Source of the DNA: Planctomycetota bacterium
Lineage (GTDB): Bacteria > Planctomycetota > MHYJ01 > JACPRB01
Length of the DNA stretch: 5,969 nucleotides
Reading direction: 5' to 3'
Assembly (NCBI GenBank): GCA_016200125.1
Contig: JACQFK010000206.1
Coordinates: 1-5,969, forward strand
A program made the position numbers and the translations under genes. The notes below the pieces were generated by a model. It was not told the DNA's origin. It saw nothing but the letters and a program-made list of their open reading frames with translations, and searched no databases. Positions 1-5,795 of the stretch are shown here, in pieces (the first letter of the stretch is position 1; every line of letters starts with the position of its first letter).

Positions 1-1
1 C

Positions 2-325
2 ATGAACATCATGCTGGCGAACGTCGCGGAGCGGAAGAAGGAGATCGGCACGCGGCGGGCGCTGGGGGCGCGCAAGCGGGACATCCGCCGCCAGTTCCTG
101 ATGGAGAGCGTGATGCTCTCGCTGCTGGGCGGCATCGCGGGGGTCGCCTGCGGCGCGGCGGGCTCGCGGGTCATCCAGGCGGCGGCCGGCTGGCCCACGG
201 TGATCTCCGGCGTCGCGGTCGTGCTCGCCTTCGTCGTCGCGGCGGCGACGGGCGTGGCCTTCGGCACCTTCCCGGCGGTCCAGGCCGCGTCGGTCGATCC
301 GATCGTGGCGCTGCGGGACGAATAG
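2..325 (+). CDS. MacB/FtsX-type ABC transporter permease, C-terminal fragment (5' end outside window)
   Basis: This is the last 107 residues of an integral-membrane permease that would work with an ABC ATPase, as in MacB-type export or lipoprotein-translocating systems. The fragment opens with MNIML, then ERKKEIGTRRALGARKRDI (about 10-28). In the FtsX permease domain (PF02687) this is the conserved cytoplasmic coupling loop just after a transmembrane helix. Hydrophobic helices follow at about 36-55 and 66-88. The usual family ending, FPAVQAASVDPIVALRDE (90-107), resembles the 'P..A...DPI.AL' tail of MacB permeases. The ATG at position 2 is an internal methionine, because family members begin several hundred residues earlier, so the gene starts upstream of the window. 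The substrate cannot be told from this piece. The family call is secure; whether the protein carries its own fused ATPase domain, like MacB, cannot be seen. Confidence 0.92.
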   Translation: MNIMLANVAERKKEIGTRRALGARKRDIRRQFLMESVMLSLLGGIAGVACGAAGSRVIQAAAGWPTVISGVAVVLAFVVAAATGVAFGTFPAVQAASVDPIVALRDE

Positions 326-330
326 ACACA

Positions 331-373
331 GACACGAAGGCACCAGGAAAGTCCTTCCTGGTGTCTTCGTGTC
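331..373. repeat. Long inverted repeat (19-bp stem, 5-nt loop) after the permease gene
   Basis: The left arm GACACGAAGGCACCAGGAA (331-349) pairs with TTCCTGGTGTCTTCGTGTC (355-373) over all 19 positions, with one G-U wobble (340 with 364). The loop is AGTCC. It begins 5 nt after the permease stop codon. There is no T-run after the right arm, so it is not a textbook intrinsic terminator, although so strong a hairpin could still slow polymerase or protect the 3' end of the mRNA. The arm contains two imperfect copies of a CACGAAGG-like word. From memory, CACGAAG-rich palindromes recur between genes in several environmental phyla, so this may be a copy of a dispersed extragenic palindrome. That needs the rest of the genome to confirm. 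Confidence 0.85.
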
Positions 374-380
374 CTTGAGT

Positions 381-433
381 CTTGCCTTTCCGTTTGTGTG
401 GAAAAAGGCGCGGAAACTGCTAACGTTATTAGC
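381..433. promoter_or_regulatory. AT-richer patch with nested palindrome, possible promoter/operator of the MFS operon
   Basis: This is the least GC-rich stretch in the window, lying between the permease gene and the MFS operon. It contains GCTAA-CGTTA-TTAGC (419-433, 5-bp arms), and inside it TAACGTTA (421-428), an exact 8-bp palindrome. A weaker TTTCC/GGAAA pairing lies at 387-391 and 400-404. TGC-TAACGT (418-426) could be read as an extended -10 element, but I find no good -35 at normal spacing. The base composition and symmetry suggest regulation of the downstream genes; the assignment is inference. Confidence 0.25.
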
Positions 434-467
434 TTCGAGGGGGCGCGGGTCGCCCCTGGGCAGGCGA

Positions 468-590
468 TTGAGACGGGTAAAGGGGGCCATCGTCGAGCAG
501 AAGACGGCGGAGCTCACCCCCGACGATCCCCCGCCCGCGGTGGCCCGCGAGACCTGTACCTCGAAGGACGTCTTCAAGAGGATGAAATAG
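468..590 (+). CDS. Doubtful small reading frame or 3' gene remnant just before the MFS gene
   Basis: In this frame, codons from 480 to the TAG at 588-590 end in G or C almost without exception and avoid the Arg/Pro/His bias typical of shadow frames. The peptide includes AIVEQKTAELTPDDPPPAVA and ends in SKDVFKRMK. Upstream of 480 the same frame stays open back to a GTG at 369 but loses the coding-like codon pattern. The TTG at 468 is only one possible start and has no convincing ribosome-binding site. It would end 2 nt before the MFS start codon, so it could be a short leader peptide coupled to the transporter, or the truncated tail of a lost gene. I recognise no family. The stretch may equally be noncoding. 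Confidence 0.25.
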   Translation: MRRVKGAIVEQKTAELTPDDPPPAVARETCTSKDVFKRMK

Positions 591-592
591 CC

Positions 593-1912
593 ATGGAAAA
601 CGTCAAGCCGACCTCGTCCGTCCGCAACCGCCTCTTCGTCATGATGCTCCTGGAGTTCTTCATCTGGGGCGCCTGGCTGCCGCTGATCTTCGGCTACCTG
701 CCGGCGCTCGGCTTCACGCCCGGCCAGCAGTCGTGGATCTTGAACGCGTTCCCGATCGCCGCCATCGTCGGCATGTTCTTCAGCAACCAGTTCGCCGACC
801 GGAATTTCTCCGGCGAGCGCTTCCTGGCGTTCAGCCACCTGGTCGGCGGCCTGGCGATGCTGGGCATGGGCTTCACCAAGGGCTTCGGCCCCTTCTTCTT
901 TCTGATGCTCGTCCACTGCCTGCTCTACGTGCCGACGATCTCGATCACCAACTCGGTCGCCTTCGCCAGCATGAAGGACGCCGAGAAGGAATTCGGCATC
1001 GTCCGGATGGGCGGCACCGTCGGCTGGATCCTCGCCGCCTGGCCCTTCACCTTCGTCTTCGTCGACTGGGCCAAGGTGAACTCGCTGAACGTGCACGGCA
1101 TCGAATGGCTCAAGACGGTCCTGGGCACGCCGCTGACCGGCCAGGCGATGATCGACGCCACGAAGTGGACCTACATCGTCGCCGGCGTCGCCTCGCTCGT
1201 GCTGGCGGCGTTCAGCCTGACGCTTCCCCACACGCCGCCCAAGAAGGCGGAGGGCGGCGCGGTCCAGAAATTCGCCTGGCTCGAGGCGATGTCGCTCCTC
1301 AAGCACCCCTTCGTCCTCATCCTCTGGATCGTGACCTTCGTCGACTCGTTCGTCCACAACTGCTACTTCAACTGGACGGGCCGCTTCCTGGGAAGCGAGC
1401 AGGTGGGCATTCCCGGCAACTGGATCATGCCCGTGATGAGCGCGGGCCAGATCTCCGAGATCCTGACGATGGGCGTGCTGGGCGTCGTCCTCAAGAAGCT
1501 CGGATGGCGTGCCACCATGGTCGTCGGCATCCTGGGCCACGCCGTCCGCTTCGCCGTCTACGCGTTCATGCCGAACCACGCGTGGATGATCGTGACCGTG
1601 CAGGTGCTCCACGGCATCTGCTACGCCTTCTTCTTCGCGACGGTGTACATCTTCGTCGACGCCTACTTCCCGAAGGACGTGCGCAACAGCGCGCAGGGCC
1701 TGTTCAACGTGATGATCCTCGGGATCGGCGCCCTGGTGGCCGGGTCCATCTGCCCCTCGCTGTTCGCGGCCTTCACGAAGAACAACGTCACCGACTTCCG
1801 GTCGCTGTTCCTGGTGCCCTGCCTGATCGCGCTCGTCGCGGCCGTGGTGCTGGCCCTCTTCTTCCGCCCGCCGAAGAAGACGGAGGGAGCGCCGGAGGCC
1901 GCGGCGGCCTAG
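593..1912 (+). CDS. MFS transporter of the nucleoside:H+ symporter (NupG-like) family
   Basis: This is a 439-residue inner-membrane transporter with about twelve hydrophobic helices, close to the 418 residues of E. coli NupG. Several stretches match NupG landmarks: FFIWGAWLP near the N-terminus (22-30), RMGGTVGWILAAW (138-150; NupG RIWGTIGFIMAMW), LTLPHTPP (209-216), a GQISE motif (285-289; NupG SQISE) and RNSAQGLF (364-371; NupG RASAQGMF). These support the Nuc_H_symport family (PF03825). Members couple uptake of nucleosides, and perhaps other small solutes in distant lineages, to the proton gradient, so the substrate here is unproven. I chose the ATG at 593 because AAGAGGA (576-582) lies 10 nt upstream and MENVKPTSSVRNRLF gives the usual short cytoplasmic N-terminus. 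The frame stays open upstream, but that extension is Arg/His/Gly-rich and unlike the family. The C-terminus is a short Ala/Pro/Lys tail. It probably heads an operon with the next two genes. Confidence 0.9.
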   Translation: MENVKPTSSVRNRLFVMMLLEFFIWGAWLPLIFGYLPALGFTPGQQSWILNAFPIAAIVGMFFSNQFADRNFSGERFLAFSHLVGGLAMLGMGFTKGFGPFFFLMLVHCLLYVPTISITNSVAFASMKDAEKEFGIVRMGGTVGWILAAWPFTFVFVDWAKVNSLNVHGIEWLKTVLGTPLTGQAMIDATKWTYIVAGVASLVLAAFSLTLPHTPPKKAEGGAVQKFAWLEAMSLLKHPFVLILWIVTFVDSFVHNCYFNWTGRFLGSEQVGIPGNWIMPVMSAGQISEILTMGVLGVVLKKLGWRATMVVGILGHAVRFAVYAFMPNHAWMIVTVQVLHGICYAFFFATVYIFVDAYFPKDVRNSAQGLFNVMILGIGALVAGSICPSLFAAFTKNNVTDFRSLFLVPCLIALVAAVVLALFFRPPKKTEGAPEAAAA

Positions 1913-1915
1913 TCC

Positions 1916-2245
1916 ATGGACCTCACGAAGCAGAAGTGCCGGCCCTGCGAGGGCGGGATGAGGGCGCTCGATCCCGCGGCGGCCCGCGAGCTCGCGGCGA
2001 ACGTCCCCAAGTGGAAGCTCAGGAAGGACGAGCCGCGGCTCTGGCGGGAGTACACCTTCAAGGACTTCGTCCGCGCCATGAAGTTCGTGAACAAGGTGGC
2101 GGAGCTCGCCGAGGCCGAGGGCCACCATCCGGACGTCCACATCCACTACAACAAGGTCAAGCTGGTCCTCTGGACCCACGACCTGGGCGGCCTGTCGCAG
2201 AACGACTTCATCCTCGCCGCCAAGATCGACGAGTTCAACGGATGA
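1916..2245 (+). CDS. phhB: Pterin-4a-carbinolamine dehydratase (4a-hydroxytetrahydrobiopterin dehydratase)
   Basis: This cytosolic enzyme dehydrates 4a-hydroxytetrahydropterin, the product of pterin-dependent aromatic amino acid hydroxylases, so that the cofactor can be re-reduced. The protein has 109 residues, normal for the family (PF01329). The signature is complete: EGHHPDVHIHYNKVKLVLWTH (68-88), with H70, H71 and H88 matching the three active-site histidines of characterised dehydratases, then GGLSQNDFILAAKID (91-105). The N-terminus carries KC-x2-CEGG (7-14), common in bacterial homologues, which supports the ATG at 1916. The start lies 3 nt after the MFS stop. The nearest GGAGG (1894-1898) is too far away to serve it well, so translation is probably coupled to the upstream gene. 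No phenylalanine hydroxylase gene is visible, so the pterin-dependent partner lies elsewhere or the role differs. The symbol follows the Pseudomonas name. Confidence 0.95.
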   Translation: MDLTKQKCRPCEGGMRALDPAAARELAANVPKWKLRKDEPRLWREYTFKDFVRAMKFVNKVAELAEAEGHHPDVHIHYNKVKLVLWTHDLGGLSQNDFILAAKIDEFNG

Positions 2246-3162
2246 ACACCCCCGTCCCGACGTACGCGGTCGACTTGCTGTACGAGGAGCTTCCCCTGTT
2301 CACCCGCGACGAGGTGCTGGCCAAGCTCCGCGACCGCTGCGGCGCGGCCTCCGCGATGGATCCGACCCCGGACGGGGGCCTGAACTTCTTCTTCCCCGAC
2401 CTCCGGGTGCCCTTCAAGGAGGGCACCGCGCCGGTCCAGGTGGCGATGGTCGTCGGATCGGGCCCACTGCCGGTGGACCAGGCGCAGGCGGCGCTCAAGC
2501 AGACCTGGGACTGGGTCGAGGCGAAGGACGCGCTGGCGCGGCACCAGTCGCACGTCGTCGTGAGCGACCTGCTCGCCGCCGCGCTCCCCTACAAGTCGCG
2601 GCTCGGCTTCTTCCAGAACGTGCTCTGCGGCATCATCGAGCTCCTGACGCCGCTCGCGATCCGCTGGCGGCCCTCGCAGAAGATCGTCAACCCGGCGGCG
2701 CTGCTCAAGGCGCTGGAGCCGGGCCAGGGGCGCGACCCCATCAAGGGCGCGGTCAACGTGCGCCGCACGCTGGTGAAGGCGGTCGGCGGCGTGGTGATGG
2801 ACACGCTGGGGCTCGGCGCGCTCGGGCTGCCGGACTTCGAGATCGAACTCGGCGAGCGGATGCCGCCGCTCTTCGACGCGCTGCTGCGTTCGGTCGCCCG
2901 CTACGAGTACGACCTCGGGGACGTGATCGCCGACGGCCGGAGCTTCAAGGGCGGCGGCGAATCCTTCAAGTGTCAGCGGGGGAAATCCAGTTCGCCGCTC
3001 AGCTCGTCCGGCACGTCGGGCGAGTGCTTCGCGATCCGCGAGAACAGCCGGCCGGCCTTCGACCGCGCATCGGAGGGAAGGTTCCGGACGATGGAGTCGC
3101 TCTCGGACAGCGACAGTCCGCCCTGCACGCTGTGGGCGCGGGTCGACACCGCGCGGTGGTAG
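2242..3162 (+). CDS. DUF4261 domain-containing protein with a C-terminus overlapping the convergent gene
   Basis: The frame encodes 306 residues. Residues 1 to about 244 match my memory of DUF4261 proteins (PF14080): CGIIELLTPLAIRWRPSQK (129-147) followed by IVNPAALLKAL, VMDTLGLGALGLPDFE (185-200) and GDVIADG (226-232). The family has no assigned biochemical role. It looks soluble, with no signal peptide or clear membrane helix. The ATG at 2242 overlaps the dehydratase stop as ATGA, pointing to translational coupling in the same operon. Longer readings of this frame back towards 733 lie inside the MFS gene and are Arg/Pro-rich shadow. After about residue 244 the sequence turns Ser-rich and no longer resembles the family. 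That tail (2973-3162) is antisense to the last 63 codons of the GTPase gene. The tail is either a real overlap or a read-through after loss of an earlier stop codon. Confidence 0.82.
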   Translation: MNTPVPTYAVDLLYEELPLFTRDEVLAKLRDRCGAASAMDPTPDGGLNFFFPDLRVPFKEGTAPVQVAMVVGSGPLPVDQAQAALKQTWDWVEAKDALARHQSHVVVSDLLAAALPYKSRLGFFQNVLCGIIELLTPLAIRWRPSQKIVNPAALLKALEPGQGRDPIKGAVNVRRTLVKAVGGVVMDTLGLGALGLPDFEIELGERMPPLFDALLRSVARYEYDLGDVIADGRSFKGGGESFKCQRGKSSSPLSSSGTSGECFAIRENSRPAFDRASEGRFRTMESLSDSDSPPCTLWARVDTARW

Positions 3163-4349
3163 ATGAGAGCCCGGTCGAGCAGGACCCAGATCAGGTTGTC
3201 CTTGCTCAGCGGGCCGAAGCGCACCCGGCGCGGGCCGCCGATCAGGTTCTCGATCACCTTGATCCCGGAGCCGAGCTTGCGTCCGCTGCGCGCGAGCGCC
3301 CCGGCGCCGCCCACGATGCCGCCGATCACCGAGGCGAGGAGGAAGGTGTGCCCTCCGGCCGCCGCGTCGATGCCGAGCCCGATGGCCGCGCCGCCGAGCG
3401 CGCCCGCCAGCAGCAGCTGGCCGTGGGTCAGGCCCAGGATCTGCCAGGTCTTCTCGGCGAAGAGATCCTCGCGGAGCTCCGCGAAGGTCAGCTCGGCGGA
3501 GCTGAGGCGGCGGAAGCGGTGGAGCTCGAACACGCGTCCGTGGGCGCTCCGCTCCGTCTCTCGCAGCTGCTCCTGCAGCCTGCCGAGCACCTCGCCGCGG
3601 CGGTCCTCCGCCTTTTCCCCGGGCTTGAGCTCCAGCTCGATCCGCTGGGTCAGCGCGGCGATGAGGAGCGAGGAGATCGCGCGGGCCGATTCGCGTCGGC
3701 GTCGCGCCCGCTCCTCCCGCAGGACGGCGATCGCCTGGTCGAGGGCCGTGCGGGCCTCCGGGTCCAGCTCGCGGAAGCTCTCGAGCAGCCGGATCCGGTC
3801 GTCGAATCCCGCGCGGTTCGCGTCGAAGTCGCGGACCAGGCTGAAGTACTGGCCGAGCGCCTTCTTCCAGTCGGCGGCGTAGTCGCCGCTGCCGATCCGG
3901 TTGACGAGCGCCATGCGCGGCCGCCCGGTCCATCGGAGGATCTCCATCTCCGCCTCGAAGTCGCCGGAGTAGGGGACGGTGCCGTCCACGACGTACAGGA
4001 TGCGGCCGCCGTTCAGGATCGGGGCGAGCAGCCTCGTCTCCTCGGCGAATTCGCGGGAGTTCCGATAGGTGTCGACGAAGGCCTTTACCGCCTGGTCGCT
4101 GACCGACGCGTCGCTGCGCAGCTTCCGGATCTCCTCGAGCGCGGCCGGGGCGTCCTGGAAGCCCGGCGTGTCGGTCAGCGTGAAGAGCACCCGGCCGTCC
4201 ACCTGCACGGAATAGGCGCGGGTCTCGCGCGTCGTGCCGGGCTCCTCGCTGATCGGGACCGATTCCTCCTCGGCCAGCGTCGCGACGATGCTCGACTTGC
4301 CCTTGTTGACGCGGCCGACCACGACGAAGTCCGGGGCGGCGCCGCTCAT
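2973..4349 (-). CDS. GTPase with C-terminal DUF3482 region, partner of the DUF2868 membrane protein
   Basis: This is a 458-residue Era/TrmE-like G protein. G1 is GRVNKGKS (12-19), a G2-like segment is EPGTTRET (36-43) and G3 is DTPGF (60-64). At the expected G4 place it has LVNRIG (148-153) instead of NKxD, so guanine recognition may be atypical. The rest is helical and charged (about 185-300), with Arg-rich patches that could form a coiled coil. Two Gly/Ala-rich hydrophobic stretches follow (about 306-328 and 334-353) that could dip into the membrane. The C-terminal part, including WVLLDRALIYHRAV (388-401), fits my memory of DUF3482 (PF11981) proteins. The ATG overlaps the stop of the upstream DUF2868 gene as ATGA, and GAGG (plus-strand 4357-4360) lies 7 nt before it. 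Family members are typically encoded beside DUF2868 proteins, as here. The process they serve is not known to me. Its 3' end overlaps the convergent DUF4261 frame. Confidence 0.9.
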   Translation of the reverse strand: MSGAAPDFVVVGRVNKGKSSIVATLAEEESVPISEEPGTTRETRAYSVQVDGRVLFTLTDTPGFQDAPAALEEIRKLRSDASVSDQAVKAFVDTYRNSREFAEETRLLAPILNGGRILYVVDGTVPYSGDFEAEMEILRWTGRPRMALVNRIGSGDYAADWKKALGQYFSLVRDFDANRAGFDDRIRLLESFRELDPEARTALDQAIAVLREERARRRRESARAISSLLIAALTQRIELELKPGEKAEDRRGEVLGRLQEQLRETERSAHGRVFELHRFRRLSSAELTFAELREDLFAEKTWQILGLTHGQLLLAGALGGAAIGLGIDAAAGGHTFLLASVIGGIVGGAGALARSGRKLGSGIKVIENLIGGPRRVRFGPLSKDNLIWVLLDRALIYHRAVSTRAHSVQGGLSLSESDSIVRNLPSDARSKAGRLFSRIAKHSPDVPDELSGELDFPR

Positions 4350-5743
4350 CCGAGCGCCTCGACGCGGAGCCGGAGATCCCGCCGCGCGGTCTGCAGATGC
4401 CGCTTCCAGCGATCCCGGATCCGGGGCAGCCGGGGGTCGTTGGCGCCGCCGGGGGAGGGGTTGAGGAGGCCCACGACGACGAGCCGGCCCCGGGGAAGAT
4501 TCTGGAAGCGGCGCTGGTTGCCCTTGGTCGGCTCCTCCCAGGCGGAGATCAGGACGAGCAGCGGTCCGTCAGGGGTGGGCGAGACGGTCCAGCCGAAGCG
4601 GTCGCGGATCATCCGGTCGAGGTCCTCGCGTCGTAGCGGGGGCGCGCCGTCGAGGAGAAGTTCGCAGGACGATCCGGGAGGAGGAAGCTCGGGTTCCGGG
4701 TCCGACCCGGCTCCCGCGGGCAGGGGCGGCGCCGGCGCTGATCCCTCCGCGAGCGTCGTGACGACCGGCAGCTTCATCCAGTCGACGAGGCGGCGGAACT
4801 CCTCGTTCCGCATCGGGGTCTCGCGCAGGATGCGGCGGACGCGCAGGCCGGAGAACGCGAGGACGATCAGGCGCGGAAGCAGGCCGTAGCTGCCGATCGA
4901 GAGCAGGAGGAAGGGCCACCAGCCGCCGACGACCGAAGGGTCGACCGAGCGCGCGCCCGCGGCGCTCAGCAGGTATTTCCCCTCGAGATGGGAGTACTGC
5001 GTCGATTCGACGAGCTGCTGCGTCGGAACCCCCCGGGGGAAGAGCCAGGCCCAGGGCACGGAAAGCGTCTCCGCGAGGCCGCGGAAGGAGGCCGCATCGA
5101 AGCGGAGCGTGGTCGACCAGCCGAAGGCGACGTCGGAGAAGGCGACGCGATAGAGGCAGCCGGCGATCGCGGCGAGGTTGAACGCGACGCCGAAAATCTG
5201 CGCGGAGCGGACGAGCAGCCAGCGGATCAGGCCCTGGTGGGCGTCGAGCCGGCCCGACAGGGTCTTCAGCAGATCGCGATCGCTCTCCGGCAGCAGCCGC
5301 CGGAGGCCGCGGAGCAGCAGCTCCTGGAAGGGCCCCGGCGTCGTGCGGCGTTCACGCGGAACCAGCGCGATGAGGAGCAGGAGGAGCAGGACGATCTGGA
5401 CGCCGACCAGCCCCGCGAGCACGTTGAGGACGTTGACCGGATGGTCGCCCGCGTAGTGCAGCAGGCCGAGGGAGACCGCGCCTCCGCTGATCAGCCCGGC
5501 CAGCGCGAGGAGGCGCTGGAATCCGATCAGACCGGCCTCGAAGCGCGAGCCCGGGGTCGGCGAGCCGTCGGAACGGACCAGCGTCTTCAGGAGCGCCGCG
5601 GGGTCGTCGGCGGGCCTTCCCTGGTCCAGGGCCCGGCGGCCCAGGGTGCGATAGCGGGTTCTCCGGACCTCCTGGGCTTCCGCCTCCTCCTTCAGGACGA
5701 GGGATTCCAGGTCGAAGAGCTCGGCGAGGCCAAGGCCGCTCAT
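4346..5743 (-). CDS. DUF2868 integral membrane protein
   Basis: This is a 465-residue membrane protein matching DUF2868 (PF11067). It has a charged N-terminal cytoplasmic region, hydrophobic helices at about 77-97, 104-128 (NVLNVLAGLVGVQIVLLLLL), 176-200 (with AQIFGVAFNLAA) and 275-298 (starting WWPFLLL), and the characteristic FGWSTTL (207-213) after the third. The long segment 210-272 between helices three and four would face outward if both termini are inside. A Pro/Ala-rich linker (about 335-358) leads to a C-terminal soluble domain of alternating strands and helices (PLLVLISAWEEPTKGNQRR, then LVVVGLLNPS). That domain could receive signals from, or bind, the GTPase encoded immediately downstream. 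The ATG at 5743 is the only usable start. It has no Shine-Dalgarno sequence, unlike the next gene. The gene ends in a 4-nt ATGA overlap with the GTPase gene, so equal production of the two proteins is likely. Molecular function is unassigned. Confidence 0.9.
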   Translation of the reverse strand: MSGLGLAELFDLESLVLKEEAEAQEVRRTRYRTLGRRALDQGRPADDPAALLKTLVRSDGSPTPGSRFEAGLIGFQRLLALAGLISGGAVSLGLLHYAGDHPVNVLNVLAGLVGVQIVLLLLLLIALVPRERRTTPGPFQELLLRGLRRLLPESDRDLLKTLSGRLDAHQGLIRWLLVRSAQIFGVAFNLAAIAGCLYRVAFSDVAFGWSTTLRFDAASFRGLAETLSVPWAWLFPRGVPTQQLVESTQYSHLEGKYLLSAAGARSVDPSVVGGWWPFLLLSIGSYGLLPRLIVLAFSGLRVRRILRETPMRNEEFRRLVDWMKLPVVTTLAEGSAPAPPLPAGAGSDPEPELPPPGSSCELLLDGAPPLRREDLDRMIRDRFGWTVSPTPDGPLLVLISAWEEPTKGNQRRFQNLPRGRLVVVGLLNPSPGGANDPRLPRIRDRWKRHLQTARRDLRLRVEALG

Positions 5744-5753
5744 GTGGAAGAAC

Positions 5754-5783
5754 AGTGTAGCGTGTCCGGCGACGGCTTGTAAA
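5754..5783 (-). promoter_or_regulatory. Candidate sigma-70-type promoter for the DUF2868-GTPase pair
   Basis: Read on the minus strand, TTTACA (5783-5778, five of six matches to TTGACA) is followed after 18 nt by TACACT (5759-5754, four of six to TATAAT). The -10 element ends only 10 nt before the ATG at 5743. Transcription would therefore begin about 4-5 nt before the start codon, leaving almost no leader. This fits the absence of a ribosome-binding site there. The boxes are seen directly; activity is inferred, and short motifs like these can arise by chance. Confidence 0.4.
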
Positions 5784-5787
5784 GCCG
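5773..5787. repeat. Small hairpin/operator-like inverted repeat between doc and DUF2868
   Basis: CGGCTT (5773-5778), GTA, AAGCCG (5782-5787) forms a perfect 6-bp stem with a 3-nt loop. It starts 9 bases past the doc stop codon in the direction of doc transcription and is not followed by a T-run, so terminator activity is doubtful. It covers the candidate -35 box of the DUF2868 promoter, so it could equally be an operator. At this size chance is a real possibility. Confidence 0.35.
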
Positions 5788-5795
5788 GGGTCCCG

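Noticed and set aside
331..380. Intrinsic terminator for the permease gene
   Set aside because: The stem is strong but the bases after it (CTTGAGTCTTGCC) lack a T-run, so I list it as an inverted repeat rather than a terminator.
385..408. Hairpin CCTTTCC / GGAAAAAGG
   Set aside because: Only five continuous base pairs with a 2-nt bulge before the outer two pairs; this is easily expected by chance in a pyrimidine/purine-rich patch.
398..592. N-terminal extension of the MFS transporter to an upstream start
   Set aside because: The extension is Arg/Gly/His-rich, has no counterpart in NupG-type proteins and lacks a ribosome-binding site, whereas the ATG at 593 has AAGAGGA at a workable distance.
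733..2241. Plus-strand open frame continuous with the DUF4261 gene, suggesting an 809-residue fusion protein
   Set aside because: The translation over the MFS and dehydratase genes is Arg/Pro/His-rich shadow with no family resemblance, while another frame there encodes two well-recognised proteins. The DUF4261 domain begins at the ATG at 2242.
2146..3933. Long minus-strand open frame (595 residues)
   Set aside because: It is overwhelmingly Arg/Ala/Pro and lies out of frame with the GTPase and antisense to DUF4261, typical of a shadow in high-GC DNA.
2970..4889. Long plus-strand open frame (639 residues) opposite the GTPase and DUF2868 genes
   Set aside because: It is low in family-like motifs and ends in Arg/Ser-rich sequence, whereas the minus strand carries clear GTP-binding motifs and membrane helices. 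It is open because stop codons are rare in antisense frames at this GC content.
4988..5782. Plus-strand open frame rich in Glu, Gln and Arg opposite the DUF2868 membrane helices
   Set aside because: The charged composition mirrors hydrophobic Leu/Val codons on the opposite strand (CTG/CTC read as CAG/GAG), so it is an antisense artefact.
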